A stretch of DNA of 64,000 nucleotides from Arthrobacter sp. C9C5 (GCF_013359735.1 NZ_JABFMX010000001.1:62001-126000), one strand, 5' to 3'. Positions 47,201 to 55,761 are shown, counted from the stretch's first letter. The notes: a model not told the origin generated them from the letters alone. Numbers and translations are program-made.

Positions 47201-47649
47201 CCACCCGGGGCCGCGGCCGCGCCCGGACGGCGCGGATCCAGCCGCCGAGTGCACGTGCCGCCGAGGCGCAGGCCCCGGTGCGCCAGGAAGCTGCGAAGGC
47301 ACCTGCGGCCCAGGCGCCGGTTCGCGAGGAAACCCGCAAGGCACCTGCGGCCCAGGCCCCGGTTCGCCAGGAAGCTGCGAAGGCACCTGCGGCCAAGGCA
47401 CCTGCGGCCCAGGCGCCGGCCCAGGCCGCGGACACCACCGGACCCCGGCGGGTGCGCCGGAACCGGAGCGCCAGCCGAGCCCAGGGCGCCGCCAACGAGA
47501 CGTCCGTGCAGCAGCGCGAGACCGCTCCGTCGGTTGCGGCTGTCTCGGTCCATGAGGCCAAGGCCCCGGAGCCGGCAAAGGTGGCCGCCAAGCCCGCCGC
47601 CAACGAGCCGATCATCCTCGGCGTCGGCGTCCCGGCGTCGGAGCTCTAG
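44275..47649 (+). CDS. rne: ribonuclease E/G family protein with long disordered arms
   Basis: Endoribonuclease of mRNA decay and rRNA processing, 1124 residues. Residues 1-330 are Ala/Pro/Glu-rich with R-R-R-R blocks (disordered, RNA-binding). The catalytic core follows: S1 domain after I-G-N-V-Y-L-G-K-V, the DNase I-like site with V-V-D-V-N-T-G and V-I-D-F-I-D-M (the two metal-binding Asp), and the Zn-link C-E-A-C-A-G-R-G near 770. The C-terminal arm to 1124 is low-complexity and includes a 14-residue tandem repeat at 999-1040. Two disordered arms around the core is the actinobacterial RNase E layout. Start at the ATG 44275 (GGAG 11 bases upstream). Confidence 0.93.
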   Translation: MDNDQLVAGNDEATVTEVAPEAAATEAPKKATRSRRKAAPKAEAADPAPEAAAPASDVVADAPAADSTDAAPEAKAPARRSRSRKKTEAEVLPAFADSAASTETEVPADEAAAELPAAEAAPEKPVRRRASRAKTAPAPAATEEAPAQVEASAAVMSDAPAPEAAPAEAPADAAPAEASAEASAETAEAPSLFLAPGAVTSMIFQAPDLSTVIRPAPVAAAEAEEEEDEEAEGEDAGSRRRRRSRGRRGRSRAGEADTDADGAAEGTEESGEDSEGTLEDGVTSRRRRRRRRGDQDLELTGGGDDDPPNTVTRVRAPRSVSEAPVNNRVTSVKGSTRLEAKKQRRRESRDTGRRRTVITEAEFLARRESVDRQMIVRQRDDRIQIGVLEDGVLAEHFVSKTQQDSLIGNVYLGKVQNVLPSMEAAFVDIGRGRNAVLYAGEVNWDSVNLEGKQRRIENALKSGDSVLVQVTKDPVGHKGARLTSQISLPGRYLVYVPGGSMTGISRKLPDVERNRLKRILKDRLPEDAGVIVRTAAEGASEEELTHDINRLRAQWEGIESQSTSTKILAPELLYGEPDLTIKVVRDVFNEDFSKLIVSGEEAWDTIEAYVTYVAPDLVGRLEKWTKDTDIFAAWRIDEQIHKALDRKVFLPSGGSLVIDRTEAMTVVDVNTGKFTGSGGNLEETVTKNNLEAAEEVVRQLRLRDIGGIIVIDFIDMVLESNRDLVLRRMVECLGRDRTKHQVAEVTSLGLVQMTRKRMGTGLLEVFGEQCEACAGRGIVTHDEPVEHRRANTVAAEHHVPRTEHQPAARSERKRRRGKGGQGGEAMPSAPAAVHAEPTEAERHAKAEATRAALANIAAAAHAAHLHDGEATAAPDAETRQAALDAAVELASSEEAAGRPAAVLTFGGEQVALPFVEHAEETPQPALTLDLLTEAFAHLGDAETGKQAAATPIAETPTAEVPAAEQAAPAAAAPSRATRGRGRARTARIQPPSARAAEAQAPVRQEAAKAPAAQAPVREETRKAPAAQAPVRQEAAKAPAAKAPAAQAPAQAADTTGPRRVRRNRSASRAQGAANETSVQQRETAPSVAAVSVHEAKAPEPAKVAAKPAANEPIILGVGVPASEL
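47269..47394 (+). repeat. three 42-bp tandem repeats in the RNase E C-terminal arm
   Basis: Units begin at 47269, 47311 and 47353 and encode Q-A-P-V-R-Q-E-A-A-K-A-P-A-A with few changes; two partial units follow. Each unit carries one or two Arg/Lys and one Glu, suggesting spaced short binding motifs. Confidence 0.85.
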
Positions 47650-47663
47650 GACCCAGCAGGCAC

Positions 47664-47727
47664 CACTCGCGGGTGCCGTCCGGGATCGACGTAACATCAC
47701 GTCGACCCCGGACGGCACCCGCGAGTG
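47664..47727. repeat. long palindrome after rne (29-base arms)
   Basis: Arms 47664-47692 and 47699-47727 are complementary over 29 bases with one mismatch and a 6-base loop; they begin CACTCGCGGGTGCCGTCCGG. No T run. Lies 14 bases after the rne stop and just before the thiD promoter region. Confidence 0.8.
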
Positions 47728-47779
47728 CGTTAAGGGGACGGGCTGAAATTAGCCTGCGGGGAACGCTAGGCTGGGGGAC

Positions 47780-47861
47780 TGACACGGGGTGCCGCGCATC
47801 GAGCCGGCTGAGATCCAGACCCGTTGAACCTGTCCGGTTAGCACCGGCGAAGGGATGTCTC
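47780..47861 (+). promoter_or_regulatory. TPP riboswitch (THI element)
   Basis: All conserved blocks are present in order: CGGGGTGCC (47785), GGCTGAGAT (47806), ACCCGTTGAACCTG (47819-47832), CCGGTTAGCACCGGCG (47834-47849) and the closing AAGGGATG. The closing AGGGA also serves as Shine-Dalgarno for the TTG at 47862, so thiamine pyrophosphate binding should block translation directly; no terminator separates aptamer and gene. Confidence 0.95.
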
Positions 47862-49535
47862 TTGTCTTCAACAACCCAACCTGCATCGACCCAGCCGGCA
47901 TCAAGCCGAACCTCAGTTTTCCTGGAGTCCGTCTTCCCGGCGCCTGACGCCGAAGCCCCCACGCCGCCGCAGCGGATTCCGCGGGTGCTGGCCATCGCGG
48001 GCTCGGACCCGTCCGGCGGCGCTGGCATCCAGGCCGACCTGAAGAGCATTGCCGCGAACGGCGGCTACGGGATGGCTGCCATCACGGCGCTGACCGCCCA
48101 GAACACCCACGGCGTCCGGTCGGTGCATGTACCGCCGGCATCGTTCCTGACCGCCCAGCTGGAGGCGATCAGCGACGACATCACCATCGACGCCGTGAAG
48201 ATCGGCATGCTCGGCGACGAGTCGGTGATCGACGCCGTCCGAACCTGGCTCGAAAAGGTGCGCCCCGGCGTCGTGGTCCTAGACCCGGTGATGGTGGCGA
48301 CGAGCGGCGACCGGCTGCTCCAGGAATCGGCCGAGACCGCGCTGCGGGCCCTCCTGCCACTGGCGGACCTCATCACCCCGAACCTGGCCGAGCTGGGCAT
48401 GCTGCTGGGCGAACCGCCTGCCGCGGACTGGGCCAGTGCGCTGGAGCAGGGCAAGCGGCTCGCGGCGCTGGCCGGCACCACGGTGCTGGTCAAGGGCGGG
48501 CACCTACCGGACAGCGGAGCCCGGAACGGCGGAAGCCAGGACAGTGGAGTCCAGGACAGTGGAGTCCAGGACGGGGGAGGCCAGAACGACGGCGGTTGCC
48601 CAGACGCGCTCGTCAACACCGAGGGAGTGCTCGGCCAGGAGACGGTGGTGGTGCCGGGCGAGCGGATCGACACCCGCAACAGCCACGGTACCGGCTGCTC
48701 GCTGTCCTCGGCGCTGGCCACGGTCCAGGCCAGGACGGGGGACTGGGAGGCGGCGCTGCGTGAGGTCAAGCCGTGGCTGCTGGGCGCGCTGCGGGAAGCC
48801 GGACGCCTCGAGGTCGGCTCCGGCAACGGACCCGTGCACCACTTCCACCACTTGCGGCACGCTGCGGTGCCCCAGCTTCCTGCCGAGGGCAATTTCGCCG
48901 CGGTCCTGGCCGGGCACGCGGCGGACGGGCTGGACGCGATCTACGGCCTGGACTTCATTCGGGGGCTCGCGGACGGTTCCTTGCCGGAACGCGAGTTCGC
49001 CTACTACCTCGGCCAGGACGCCCTGTACCTCAACGGCTACTCCCGGGTGCTGTCGCGCGCGGCGGCCCTAGCGCCGTCGGAAGCCGAACAGCTCTTCTGG
49101 TCCCGCTCGGCGCAGCAGTGCCTCGAAGTCGAATCCGAACTGCACCGGAACTGGCTGGCCGGCCGCGCCGTCGAGACCCAACAGGGACCGGTGACCAAGG
49201 CGTACGTGGACCATCTGCACGCGGCCTCGCTCGCCGGCAGCTACGGCGTGCTCGTGGCCGCGGCGTTGCCGTGCTTCTGGCTCTACGCGGAGGTTGGCGC
49301 CACGCTGCATCGCGAGTTCCTCGCTGCCGGCGCACCGGGGGCGCACCCCTATGCGGAGTGGCTGCGCACCTATGCGGACGAGGCCTTCGCGGAGGCGACA
49401 CGGCAGGCGATCAGGTACACGGACGCGGCGGCCCGTAGAGGCTCCGAGGCGGAACGCAGCGCCATGGCGGTGGCCTTCAGGCAGTCCTCCCGCTACGAGG
49501 TGGAGTTCTTCGACGCGCCGAGGCTGCACGCCTGA
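47862..49535 (+). CDS. thiD: ThiD-TenA fusion: HMP/HMP-P kinase plus TenA-family domain
   Basis: 557 residues from a TTG placed 7 bases after the riboswitch AGGGA. ThiD half (about 40-320): A-I-A-G-S-D-P-S-G-G-A-G-I-Q-A-D at the HMP site, D-P-V-M-V-A-T-S-G, V-L-V-K-G-G-H-L and the anion-hole G-T-G-C-S-L-S-S. TenA half (about 345-557): helix bundle with the conserved Cys in L-P-C-F-W-L-Y (about 470) and Glu in S-S-R-Y-E-V-E-F-F near the end, matching the aminopyrimidine hydrolase/thiaminase II site. The fusion links salvage of HMP from thiamine breakdown products to its phosphorylation. A pentapeptide repeat interrupts the ThiD half. Confidence 0.93.
   Translation: MSSTTQPASTQPASSRTSVFLESVFPAPDAEAPTPPQRIPRVLAIAGSDPSGGAGIQADLKSIAANGGYGMAAITALTAQNTHGVRSVHVPPASFLTAQLEAISDDITIDAVKIGMLGDESVIDAVRTWLEKVRPGVVVLDPVMVATSGDRLLQESAETALRALLPLADLITPNLAELGMLLGEPPAADWASALEQGKRLAALAGTTVLVKGGHLPDSGARNGGSQDSGVQDSGVQDGGGQNDGGCPDALVNTEGVLGQETVVVPGERIDTRNSHGTGCSLSSALATVQARTGDWEAALREVKPWLLGALREAGRLEVGSGNGPVHHFHHLRHAAVPQLPAEGNFAAVLAGHAADGLDAIYGLDFIRGLADGSLPEREFAYYLGQDALYLNGYSRVLSRAAALAPSEAEQLFWSRSAQQCLEVESELHRNWLAGRAVETQQGPVTKAYVDHLHAASLAGSYGVLVAAALPCFWLYAEVGATLHREFLAAGAPGAHPYAEWLRTYADEAFAEATRQAIRYTDAAARRGSEAERSAMAVAFRQSSRYEVEFFDAPRLHA
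48510..48599 (+). repeat. six tandem 15-bp units inside thiD (pentapeptide repeat)
   Basis: Units start every 15 bases from 48510; units 3 and 4 (48540, 48555) are identical GACAGTGGAGTCCAG. They encode D-S-G-A-R, N-G-G-S-Q, D-S-G-V-Q, D-S-G-V-Q, D-G-G-G-Q, N-D-G-G-C (residues about 217-246), placed directly after the V-K-G-G-H-L strand where other ThiD proteins have a short loop. Confidence 0.85.
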
Positions 49536-49892
49536 GCCGCGCTAGGCAAAGCAGCCGGTAGGATAGTTGGGCACGGTTCCGGAAGTCGCTGCGGCACCAT
49601 ACCTTTGGCCCCCCGGGGGACGGGGTGTGGCGGCCGTCACGCACTACCCGCCGGAACCAGCCTCGTTTGCGGCCGAAGGCAAAATTAGCGTAGTCTAGAT
49701 CTTCGGTGCTTACGCCAACACTTGGGTTATGACCTTGAGGAAAAGTTCACCCGTATTACGGGCAGGACTTTTCCGCAGGATAGCTCATGGGTTCCCCCGG
49801 GGAATCCACCGGCGTTGAGGCACAGCGTGAGCCGGTCCAAGCATTTGGGCCCCAGGTTCCGCACGCAAATCTAGTAATAAACGTCGAGAGAA
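49536..49892 (+). promoter_or_regulatory. structured leader of the rplU-rpmA operon (candidate)
   Basis: 357 noncoding bases. A -10-like TAGGAT is at 49559. GGTTCCGG (49575-49582) can pair with CCGGAACC (49651-49658), enclosing about 70 bases. A second compound hairpin at 49739-49774 pairs GGAAAAGT with ACTTTTCC and, inside, CCCGT with ACGGG. Ribosomal protein operons are often autoregulated through such leaders. I do not recognise the known L21 leader of Firmicutes here. Confidence 0.5.
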
Positions 49893-50213
49893 GTGAGTTC
49901 CCCAGTGGTGTACGCGATTGTCCGCGCAGGCGGCCGCCAAGAGAAGGTTTCCGTTGGAGACTTCGTTACCCTGAACCGCGTCCCCGGTGGAGCCGGCAGC
50001 ACCTTTGAGTTGCCCGCACTGCTCCTGGTGGACGGTGACAAGGTCACGTCTGCAGCCAAGGACCTGGCCAAGGTAACGGTTACGGCTGAGATCCTCGAAG
50101 ACCTCCGTGGTCCGAAGATCGTCATCCAGAAGTTCAAGAACAAGACCGGTTACAAGAAGCGCCAGGGTCACCGTCAGGAACTGACCAAGGTCAAGATCAC
50201 CGGTATCAAGTAA
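49893..50213 (+). CDS. rplU: 50S ribosomal protein L21
   Basis: 106 residues from the GTG at 49893. The L21 core begins [15 protein letters not shown], ends with [16 protein letters not shown] and T-x-V-K-I-T-G-I. GTG codons at 49905 or 49908 would give the more usual L21 N terminus and have AGAAGTGAG upstream, so the true start may be 12-15 bases later. First gene of rplU-rpmA-obgE-proB-proA. Confidence 0.95.
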   Translation: MSSPVVYAIVRAGGRQEKVSVGDFVTLNRVPGGAGSTFELPALLLVDGDKVTSAAKDLAKVTVTAEILEDLRGPKIVIQKFKNKTGYKKRQGHRQELTKVKITGIK

Positions 50214-50273
50214 CTAACGTTACTGTTCAGGTTTTCAGCAGATTCCCCAGAATTTTAAAGGCAGGCATTTCAA

Positions 50274-50537
50274 ATGGCACATAAAAAAGGCGCGAGCTCC
50301 ACTCGCAACGGTCGTGACTCCAACGCCCAGTACCTCGGCGTCAAGCGCTTCGGCGGCCAGGTAGTTTCCGCAGGCGAGATCATCGTCCGCCAGCGGGGCA
50401 CCCACTTCCACCCGGGCGCCGGCGTTGGCCGCGGCGGCGACGACACCCTGTTCGCCCTGACCCCCGGTGCTGTCGAGTTCGGCACCCGCCGTGGTCGTCG
50501 CGTTGTGAACATCGTGGCTGCTGCAGCTGCAGAGTAA
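50274..50537 (+). CDS. rpmA: 50S ribosomal protein L27
   Basis: 87 residues, [16 protein letters not shown] start with no leader peptide to be clipped, then [15 protein letters not shown]-x-F-H-P-G and F-A-L-x-x-G-x-V-x-F. The mature N terminus reaches the peptidyl transferase centre. 60 bases after rplU. Confidence 0.97.
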   Translation: MAHKKGASSTRNGRDSNAQYLGVKRFGGQVVSAGEIIVRQRGTHFHPGAGVGRGGDDTLFALTPGAVEFGTRRGRRVVNIVAAAAAE

Positions 50538-50552
50538 CAACAAGTTCTAAAT

Positions 50553-50591
50553 CGGTGGGGCGGGCCAGTAGGTCCGCTCCACCGGTGTTTT
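50553..50591 (+). terminator. terminator/attenuator between rpmA and obgE
   Basis: CGGTGGgGCGG pairs with CCGCtCCACCG around a loop, followed by GTGTTTTAA. Probably lowers transcription into obgE relative to the ribosomal protein genes. Confidence 0.7.
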
Positions 50592-50653
50592 AACCGCATT
50601 ACAATCATCTTGGGCCCCTTGCGGGCCCGAGGAACAGCACTGAGGAGATCCAC

Positions 50654-52243
50654 GTGGCGAGCTTTGTAGACCGGGTAGTACTGCACGTATCCGGCGGTAC
50701 CGGCGGCCACGGCTGTGTCTCCGTCCACCGCGAGAAGTTCAAGCCCCTCGGCGGTCCCGACGGCGGCAACGGCGGCAACGGCGGCGACGTCATCCTGCGC
50801 GTGGATCCCCAGACCACCACCCTGCTGGACTACCACCACGCCCCGCACCGCCACGCCACCAACGGCGGCCCCGGCATGGGTGACTGGCGCGCCGGCAAAC
50901 ACGGCGAAACCCTGATTCTTCCGGTCCCGATTGGCACCGTGGTCAAGTCCAAGTCCGGCGAAGTCCTCGCGGACCTCGTGAGCGAAGGCGCCGAATACGT
51001 TGCCGCGGCCGGCGGCATCGGCGGCCTGGGCAACGCCTCGCTCTCCTCGCAGAAGCGCCGCGCCCCCGGCTTCGCGCTGCTCGGCATCGAGGGCGAATCC
51101 AGCGACATCGTCCTGGAACTGAAGTCCATCGCGGACATCGCCCTGGTCGGTTTCCCCTCCGCCGGCAAGTCCAGCCTCATCGCCGCGATGTCCGCCGCGC
51201 GGCCCAAGATTGCCGACTACCCCTTCACCACCCTGATCCCCAACCTCGGCGTCGTCCAGGCCGGCGAGGTGCGCTTCACCATCGCCGACGTCCCGGGCCT
51301 GATCGAAGGCGCCAGCGAAGGCAAGGGCCTGGGCCACCACTTCCTGCGCCACGTCGAACGCTGCGCCGCGCTGGTGCACGTGCTGGACTGCGGCACGCTG
51401 GAATCGGACCGCGACCCGCTCTCGGACCTCGCCGTGATCGAAGCCGAGCTCGAAAAGTACGCCGTGGACATGAGCTACGCCGGCTCCGACGGTGAAGTCG
51501 TGCCGCTGAACCACCGCCCCCGCCTGATCGCCCTGAACAAGGTCGACCTGCCGGACGGCAGGGACATGGCCGAGTTCGTCCGCCCGGAGCTCGAAAAACG
51601 CGGCTACAAGGTCTTCGAAATCTCCGCCACCAGCCACGAGGGACTCCGCCAGCTGGGCTTCGCCATGGCAGAGATCGTCAAGGCCGCCCGCGACGCGGTG
51701 GCCGCCACGCCGCCGAAGGTCCAGGCCCCCGTGCTGCGCCCGCGCGCCGTCAACGAGAGCGGCTTCACGATCCGCCGCGAGGAAAAGAACCTCGAGCCGC
51801 TGTTCCGCGTGCTGGGCGAGAAGCCCGTGCGCTGGGTCAAGCAGACCGACTTCACCAACGAGGAAGCCATCGGCTACCTCGCCGACCGCCTCGCCAAGCT
51901 GGGCGTCGAAAACGAACTGTTCAAGCAGGGCGCCAAGCCGGGCGACACTGTCGTCATCGGCGAGGACGACGGCGTCGTCTTCGACTGGGAGCCGACCATG
52001 ATGGCCGGCGCCGAACTGCTGGCTTCCCCGCGCGGCACCGACGTGCGCTTCGCTGACATCGGCGACCGCCCCACCCGCGGCCAGAAGCGCGAGGACCAGC
52101 AGGAGCGCCGCGACGCCAAGGCAGCAGCCCGTGCCGAGCTGGAGGCAGAGCGCAAGGCCGGCATCTGGACCGAATCGGTCAGTGCCCGCCGCGCCCCGCA
52201 GCCGCTCAAGGAGAGTGGACTCGGCGAAGCCGATGACGAGTAA
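50654..52243 (+). CDS. obgE: Obg/CgtA GTPase
   Basis: Ribosome-assembly and stress GTPase. 529 residues with a GTG start. Glycine-rich Obg fold (about 1-158: [12 protein letters not shown]), then the G domain with G1 G-F-P-S-A-G-K-S-S (about 166-174), G2 Y-P-F-T-T-L, G3 D-V-P-G-L and G4 N-K-V-D. An OCT domain follows (I-R-R-E-E-K-N-L-E...W-V-K-Q-T-D), and an acidic/Arg-rich tail of about 80 residues ends the protein. Its last 11 bases overlap proB. Confidence 0.96.
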   Translation: MASFVDRVVLHVSGGTGGHGCVSVHREKFKPLGGPDGGNGGNGGDVILRVDPQTTTLLDYHHAPHRHATNGGPGMGDWRAGKHGETLILPVPIGTVVKSKSGEVLADLVSEGAEYVAAAGGIGGLGNASLSSQKRRAPGFALLGIEGESSDIVLELKSIADIALVGFPSAGKSSLIAAMSAARPKIADYPFTTLIPNLGVVQAGEVRFTIADVPGLIEGASEGKGLGHHFLRHVERCAALVHVLDCGTLESDRDPLSDLAVIEAELEKYAVDMSYAGSDGEVVPLNHRPRLIALNKVDLPDGRDMAEFVRPELEKRGYKVFEISATSHEGLRQLGFAMAEIVKAARDAVAATPPKVQAPVLRPRAVNESGFTIRREEKNLEPLFRVLGEKPVRWVKQTDFTNEEAIGYLADRLAKLGVENELFKQGAKPGDTVVIGEDDGVVFDWEPTMMAGAELLASPRGTDVRFADIGDRPTRGQKREDQQERRDAKAAARAELEAERKAGIWTESVSARRAPQPLKESGLGEADDE

Positions 52244-53384
52244 CGCCGTCGTCGTGCCCGGAGCGGCGGGGGTCCCAAGCCGCACCCTGCTCTCCGGCGC
52301 CCGCCGGATCGTGGTAAAGGTCGGGTCTTCCTCGCTGACGTCCATCAAGGGCGGCATCGCCGAGGAAGCGCTGAGCGACCTTGCCGATGCCCTCGCGCAC
52401 AAGCGCAACGCAGGCACCGAGATCATCCTGGTCTCCTCCGGGGCGATCGCCGCCGGGCTGGCACCGCTGGGGCTTGAAAAGCGCCCCCGGGACCTCGCCA
52501 CCCAGCAGGCCGCCGCGAGCGTGGGCCAGGGCCTCCTCATGGCCCGCTACACCCACGCTTTCGGCGCTCACGGCGTCACGGTGAGCCAGGTGCTGCTGAC
52601 CGCGGACGACTTCATGCGCCGCAGCCAGCACACCAACGCCTTCCGCGCCCTGGACCGGCTGCTGAACCTCGGCGTCGTCCCCGTGGTCAACGAAAACGAC
52701 ACCGTCGCGACCCACGAGATCCGCTTCGGCGACAACGACCGGCTCGCGGCCCTCGTGGCGCACCTGGTCCGTGCCGACGCCCTCGTGCTCCTCTCCGACG
52801 TCGATTCGCTCTACGACGGGCCGCCCTCGCACGGCGCCAAGCGGATCGCGCACGTCTCCGGCCCGCACGACCTCGAAGGCATCTCGATCGGCAGCACCGG
52901 CAAGGCCGGGGTCGGCACCGGCGGCATGGTCACCAAGGTGGAGGCCGCATCCATCGCCGCCGGATCCGGGATCAGCGCCCTCGTGACCTCCACCGCGAAC
53001 GCCGCCGCCGCGCTGGCGGGGGAGGACGTGGGAACCTGGTTCTCCGTCAACGGCGCCCGCAAGCCGATCCGGCTGCTCTGGCTGGCCCACCTGGCGTCCG
53101 TGCAAGGCACTTTGGTACTCGACGACGGCGCCGTCCGCGCCGTGCGCGACCGCCACACCTCGCTGCTGCCCGCCGGGATTACCGCCGTGCACGGCGACTT
53201 CGAAGCCGGCGACGCCGTGGAGATGGTCGGCACCGACGGGACCGTGATCGCCCGCGGCCTGGTGAACTACGGGGCCGACGAGCTACCCCAAATGCTCGGC
53301 CGCTCCACCCGTGAACTCGGTAAGACGCTGGGCCGCGGCTATGACCGTGAAGTTGTTCATGTTGACGACCTGGTGCTGGTCTAA
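52233..53384 (+). CDS. proB: glutamate 5-kinase
   Basis: First step of proline synthesis. 383 residues from the ATG at 52233, which lies inside the end of obgE (11-base overlap), so translation is likely coupled. Amino-acid kinase domain: [25 protein letters not shown] and F-G-D-N-D-x-L-A-A, G-T-G-G-M-x-T-K; C-terminal PUA domain (about 285-383). The frame open to 52131 is inside obgE and ignored. Confidence 0.95.
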   Translation: MTSNAVVVPGAAGVPSRTLLSGARRIVVKVGSSSLTSIKGGIAEEALSDLADALAHKRNAGTEIILVSSGAIAAGLAPLGLEKRPRDLATQQAAASVGQGLLMARYTHAFGAHGVTVSQVLLTADDFMRRSQHTNAFRALDRLLNLGVVPVVNENDTVATHEIRFGDNDRLAALVAHLVRADALVLLSDVDSLYDGPPSHGAKRIAHVSGPHDLEGISIGSTGKAGVGTGGMVTKVEAASIAAGSGISALVTSTANAAAALAGEDVGTWFSVNGARKPIRLLWLAHLASVQGTLVLDDGAVRAVRDRHTSLLPAGITAVHGDFEAGDAVEMVGTDGTVIARGLVNYGADELPQMLGRSTRELGKTLGRGYDREVVHVDDLVLV

Positions 53385-53410
53385 GCTCCCGCCTCGCCTA
53401 AACTTGGAGC

Positions 53411-54745
53411 ATGACTGAGGCCCTGACTTCGCACCCCGACCTGCCGGTTCACGATGTGCCCTCCGAGGGCCTGCCGCTGGCCGCAACGGACGTCGAAGCC
53501 GCCGTGCACGCCATCGCCGACCGCTCCCGCACCGCCTCCCGCCGGATGGCCCGCGCCGACCGGGCCTGGAAGGACCGCGGGCTGCGCGCCATCGGCGCCG
53601 CGTTGCTGGAGCATAAGGACCGGATCCTGGCCGCCAACGCCACAGACGTCGCCGCCGGCCGGGCCAATGGCACCTCCGCGGCGCTGCTGGACCGCCTCAC
53701 CCTCACCGACGCCCGCGTTCAGGCCTTGGCCGCCGCGCTGGAAAACCTAGCCAACCTGCCCGACCCGGTGGGCAATGTGGTCCGCGGCCAGACACTCCCG
53801 AACGGGCTGCGGCTGCGCCAGGTCAACGTGCCGATGGGCGTGGTCGCCGCGATCTACGAGGCGCGTCCCAACGTCACCGTGGACATTGCCGGACTGGCCC
53901 TCAAGAGCGGCAACGCCGTGATCCTGCGGGGCGGAAGCGCCGCCGCCGCCACCAACGAGGCCCTCGTCGGCATCCTCCGCGAGGCGCTGGACTCCGTGGG
54001 CCTGCCGTCGGACGCCGTCCAGAGCGTCGACCAGTACGGCCGCGACGGCGCGAACTTCCTGATGCGTGCCCGTGGCCGCGTAGACGTGCTGATTCCCCGC
54101 GGCGGACGTGAGCTGATCCAGACCGTGGTGACGAACTCCTCGGTGCCCGTCATCGAAACCGGCGAAGGCAACGTGCACATCTTCCTCGACGCCTCCGCGG
54201 ACGAGGAGATGGCCGTCGAGATCCTGCTCAACGCCAAGACCCAGCGGCCCAGCGTCTGCAACACCGTGGAGACGCTGCTGGTCCATTCCGCTTCCACCGT
54301 CCTGCCCGCCGTCGCCGCCGCCCTGCGCGCCGCCGGCGTGACTCTGCACACAGACGAGCGGATCCGCGCCGCGCTCCCGGCCGCCGTGGAGTCCGTGCCG
54401 GCCACCGAGGTGGACTGGGCCACCGAATACATGGACCTGGACCTGGCGGTGGCTATGGTGGACAGCTTGGACGAGGCCGTGGAGCACATCCGCACCTGGT
54501 CCACCGGGCACACCGAGGCGATCCTCACCAACGACCTCGCCAATGCCGAGCGTTTCATTGCGGAGGTGGACTCGGCTGCGGTGATCGTGAACGCCTCGAC
54601 GCGGTTCACCGACGGCGGAGAGCTGGGCCTCGGCGCCGAAGTGGGCATTTCGACGCAAAAGCTGCATGCCCGCGGTCCGATGGGGCTGACCGAGCTCACC
54701 ACCACGAAGTGGATCGTGCAGGGCGAAGGCCAGGTCCGGGCCTAG
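53411..54745 (+). CDS. proA: glutamate-5-semialdehyde dehydrogenase (gamma-glutamyl phosphate reductase)
   Basis: Second step of proline synthesis, directly after proB. 444 residues of the ALDH superfamily: L-R-L-R-Q-V-N-V-P-M-G-V, Y-E-A-R-P-N-V-T-V-D, I-L-R-G-G, and the catalytic Cys in R-P-S-V-C-N-T-V-E-T (about 284). C terminus S-T-R-F-T-D-G-G-E-L-G-L-G-A-E-V-G-I is the standard block. About 25 extra N-terminal residues. Confidence 0.96.
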   Translation: MTEALTSHPDLPVHDVPSEGLPLAATDVEAAVHAIADRSRTASRRMARADRAWKDRGLRAIGAALLEHKDRILAANATDVAAGRANGTSAALLDRLTLTDARVQALAAALENLANLPDPVGNVVRGQTLPNGLRLRQVNVPMGVVAAIYEARPNVTVDIAGLALKSGNAVILRGGSAAAATNEALVGILREALDSVGLPSDAVQSVDQYGRDGANFLMRARGRVDVLIPRGGRELIQTVVTNSSVPVIETGEGNVHIFLDASADEEMAVEILLNAKTQRPSVCNTVETLLVHSASTVLPAVAAALRAAGVTLHTDERIRAALPAAVESVPATEVDWATEYMDLDLAVAMVDSLDEAVEHIRTWSTGHTEAILTNDLANAERFIAEVDSAAVIVNASTRFTDGGELGLGAEVGISTQKLHARGPMGLTELTTTKWIVQGEGQVRA

Positions 54746-54835
54746 CAACGCGGTAACATGGAACAGAAGCCAGGAACGGCGGGGCCTCCGTCGTCGCAAA
54801 ACCGCAATTAATTTGTGAAGTCACTAGGGGAGAAC

Positions 54836-55069
54836 ATGCTGTTGCAGCAGATCACCACGTCCATCGCCGCAGCCGTCGAACACGAGGAACTTGCGCCGCT
54901 CATTGCGCCGCCGTTCGTCATCGGCGGCTCCATGTTCGTGATCCTGCTGGTCCTGATGTTCATCACGCTGTCCTACGGCAACCTCGGCAAGCGCCACGAA
55001 GCCGTTGAGGAGCACGCGGATCCGCACCGCCAGCACCCCAACAAGCACGACCACGGCCAGGGCCACTAA
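54836..55069 (+). CDS. small single-pass membrane protein with His-rich tail
   Basis: 77 residues from the ATG at 54836, which has GGGGAG 4-6 bases upstream; a frame from 54815 adds 7 residues without support. An amphipathic N terminus, one hydrophobic helix (about 28-49, [14 protein letters not shown]) and a cytosolic tail with eight His ([14 protein letters not shown]) that could bind metal. Conserved upstream of nadD in related genomes as far as I recall; function unknown. Confidence 0.75.
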   Translation: MLLQQITTSIAAAVEHEELAPLIAPPFVIGGSMFVILLVLMFITLSYGNLGKRHEAVEEHADPHRQHPNKHDHGQGH

Positions 55070-55082
55070 TATTTCCGCCAAA

Positions 55083-55754
55083 GTGAAGCAGCGCGGCGCG
55101 AAGCGTCGCCTGCGGCTGGGTGTGATGGGCGGCACGTTTGATCCGATCCATCACGGTCACCTCGTCGCGGCCAGTGAGGTCGCGGCGAAGTTCGGCCTCG
55201 ACGAAGTGGTGTTCGTTCCCACCGGCCAGCCCTGGCAGAAGAGCAGCAAGAAGGTCAGCGAGGCCGAGCACCGCTACCTGATGACGGTCATCGCCACGGC
55301 CTCGAACCCCCGGTTCACGGTGAGCCGGGTCGACGTCGACCGCCCGGGGCCCACCTACACCATCGATACCCTGCGCGACCTGCGCACGCTGCGGCCGGAC
55401 GCCGACCTGTTCTTCATCACCGGCGCGGACGCGCTGGCGCAGATCCTGTCCTGGAAAGACATCGACGAACTGTGGTCCTTGGCGCACTTCGTCGGTGTGA
55501 CCCGCCCCGGACACGTGCTGGACGGCATGGGCCGAGACGATGTCAGCCTGCTCGAGGTCCCGGCCATGGCGATCTCCTCCACGGACTGCCGGGCGCGCGT
55601 CGCCGCGGGAAACCCCGTCTGGTACCTCGTGCCGGACGGCGTGGTCCAGTACATCGCCAAGTACGACCTGTACGACGGCCGGCCCGATCCCGAGTCGGAA
55701 TTCCGGGAATCCCGGCCTGCCCTCGAAATAAACCAAACCGCCAGCACTGAATGA
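55083..55754 (+). CDS. nadD: nicotinate-nucleotide adenylyltransferase
   Basis: Makes deamido-NAD from NaMN and ATP. 223 residues from the GTG at 55083. The nucleotidyltransferase motif [10 protein letters not shown] is at 17-26, followed by [10 protein letters not shown] and the C-terminal I-S-S-T-D-x-R motif. The open frame from 55005 overlaps the previous gene and lacks homology. No clear Shine-Dalgarno is visible for the GTG, and the gene starts 13 bases after the previous stop, so it probably relies on coupling. Confidence 0.93.
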   Translation: MKQRGAKRRLRLGVMGGTFDPIHHGHLVAASEVAAKFGLDEVVFVPTGQPWQKSSKKVSEAEHRYLMTVIATASNPRFTVSRVDVDRPGPTYTIDTLRDLRTLRPDADLFFITGADALAQILSWKDIDELWSLAHFVGVTRPGHVLDGMGRDDVSLLEVPAMAISSTDCRARVAAGNPVWYLVPDGVVQYIAKYDLYDGRPDPESEFRESRPALEINQTASTE

Positions 55755-55761
55755 GCCTTCA

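Noticed and set aside
44251..47718. 1155-codon frame opposite rne
   Set aside because: Shadow produced by Ala/Pro-rich codons of the RNase E arms; Gly/Leu/Arg-rich product without motif.
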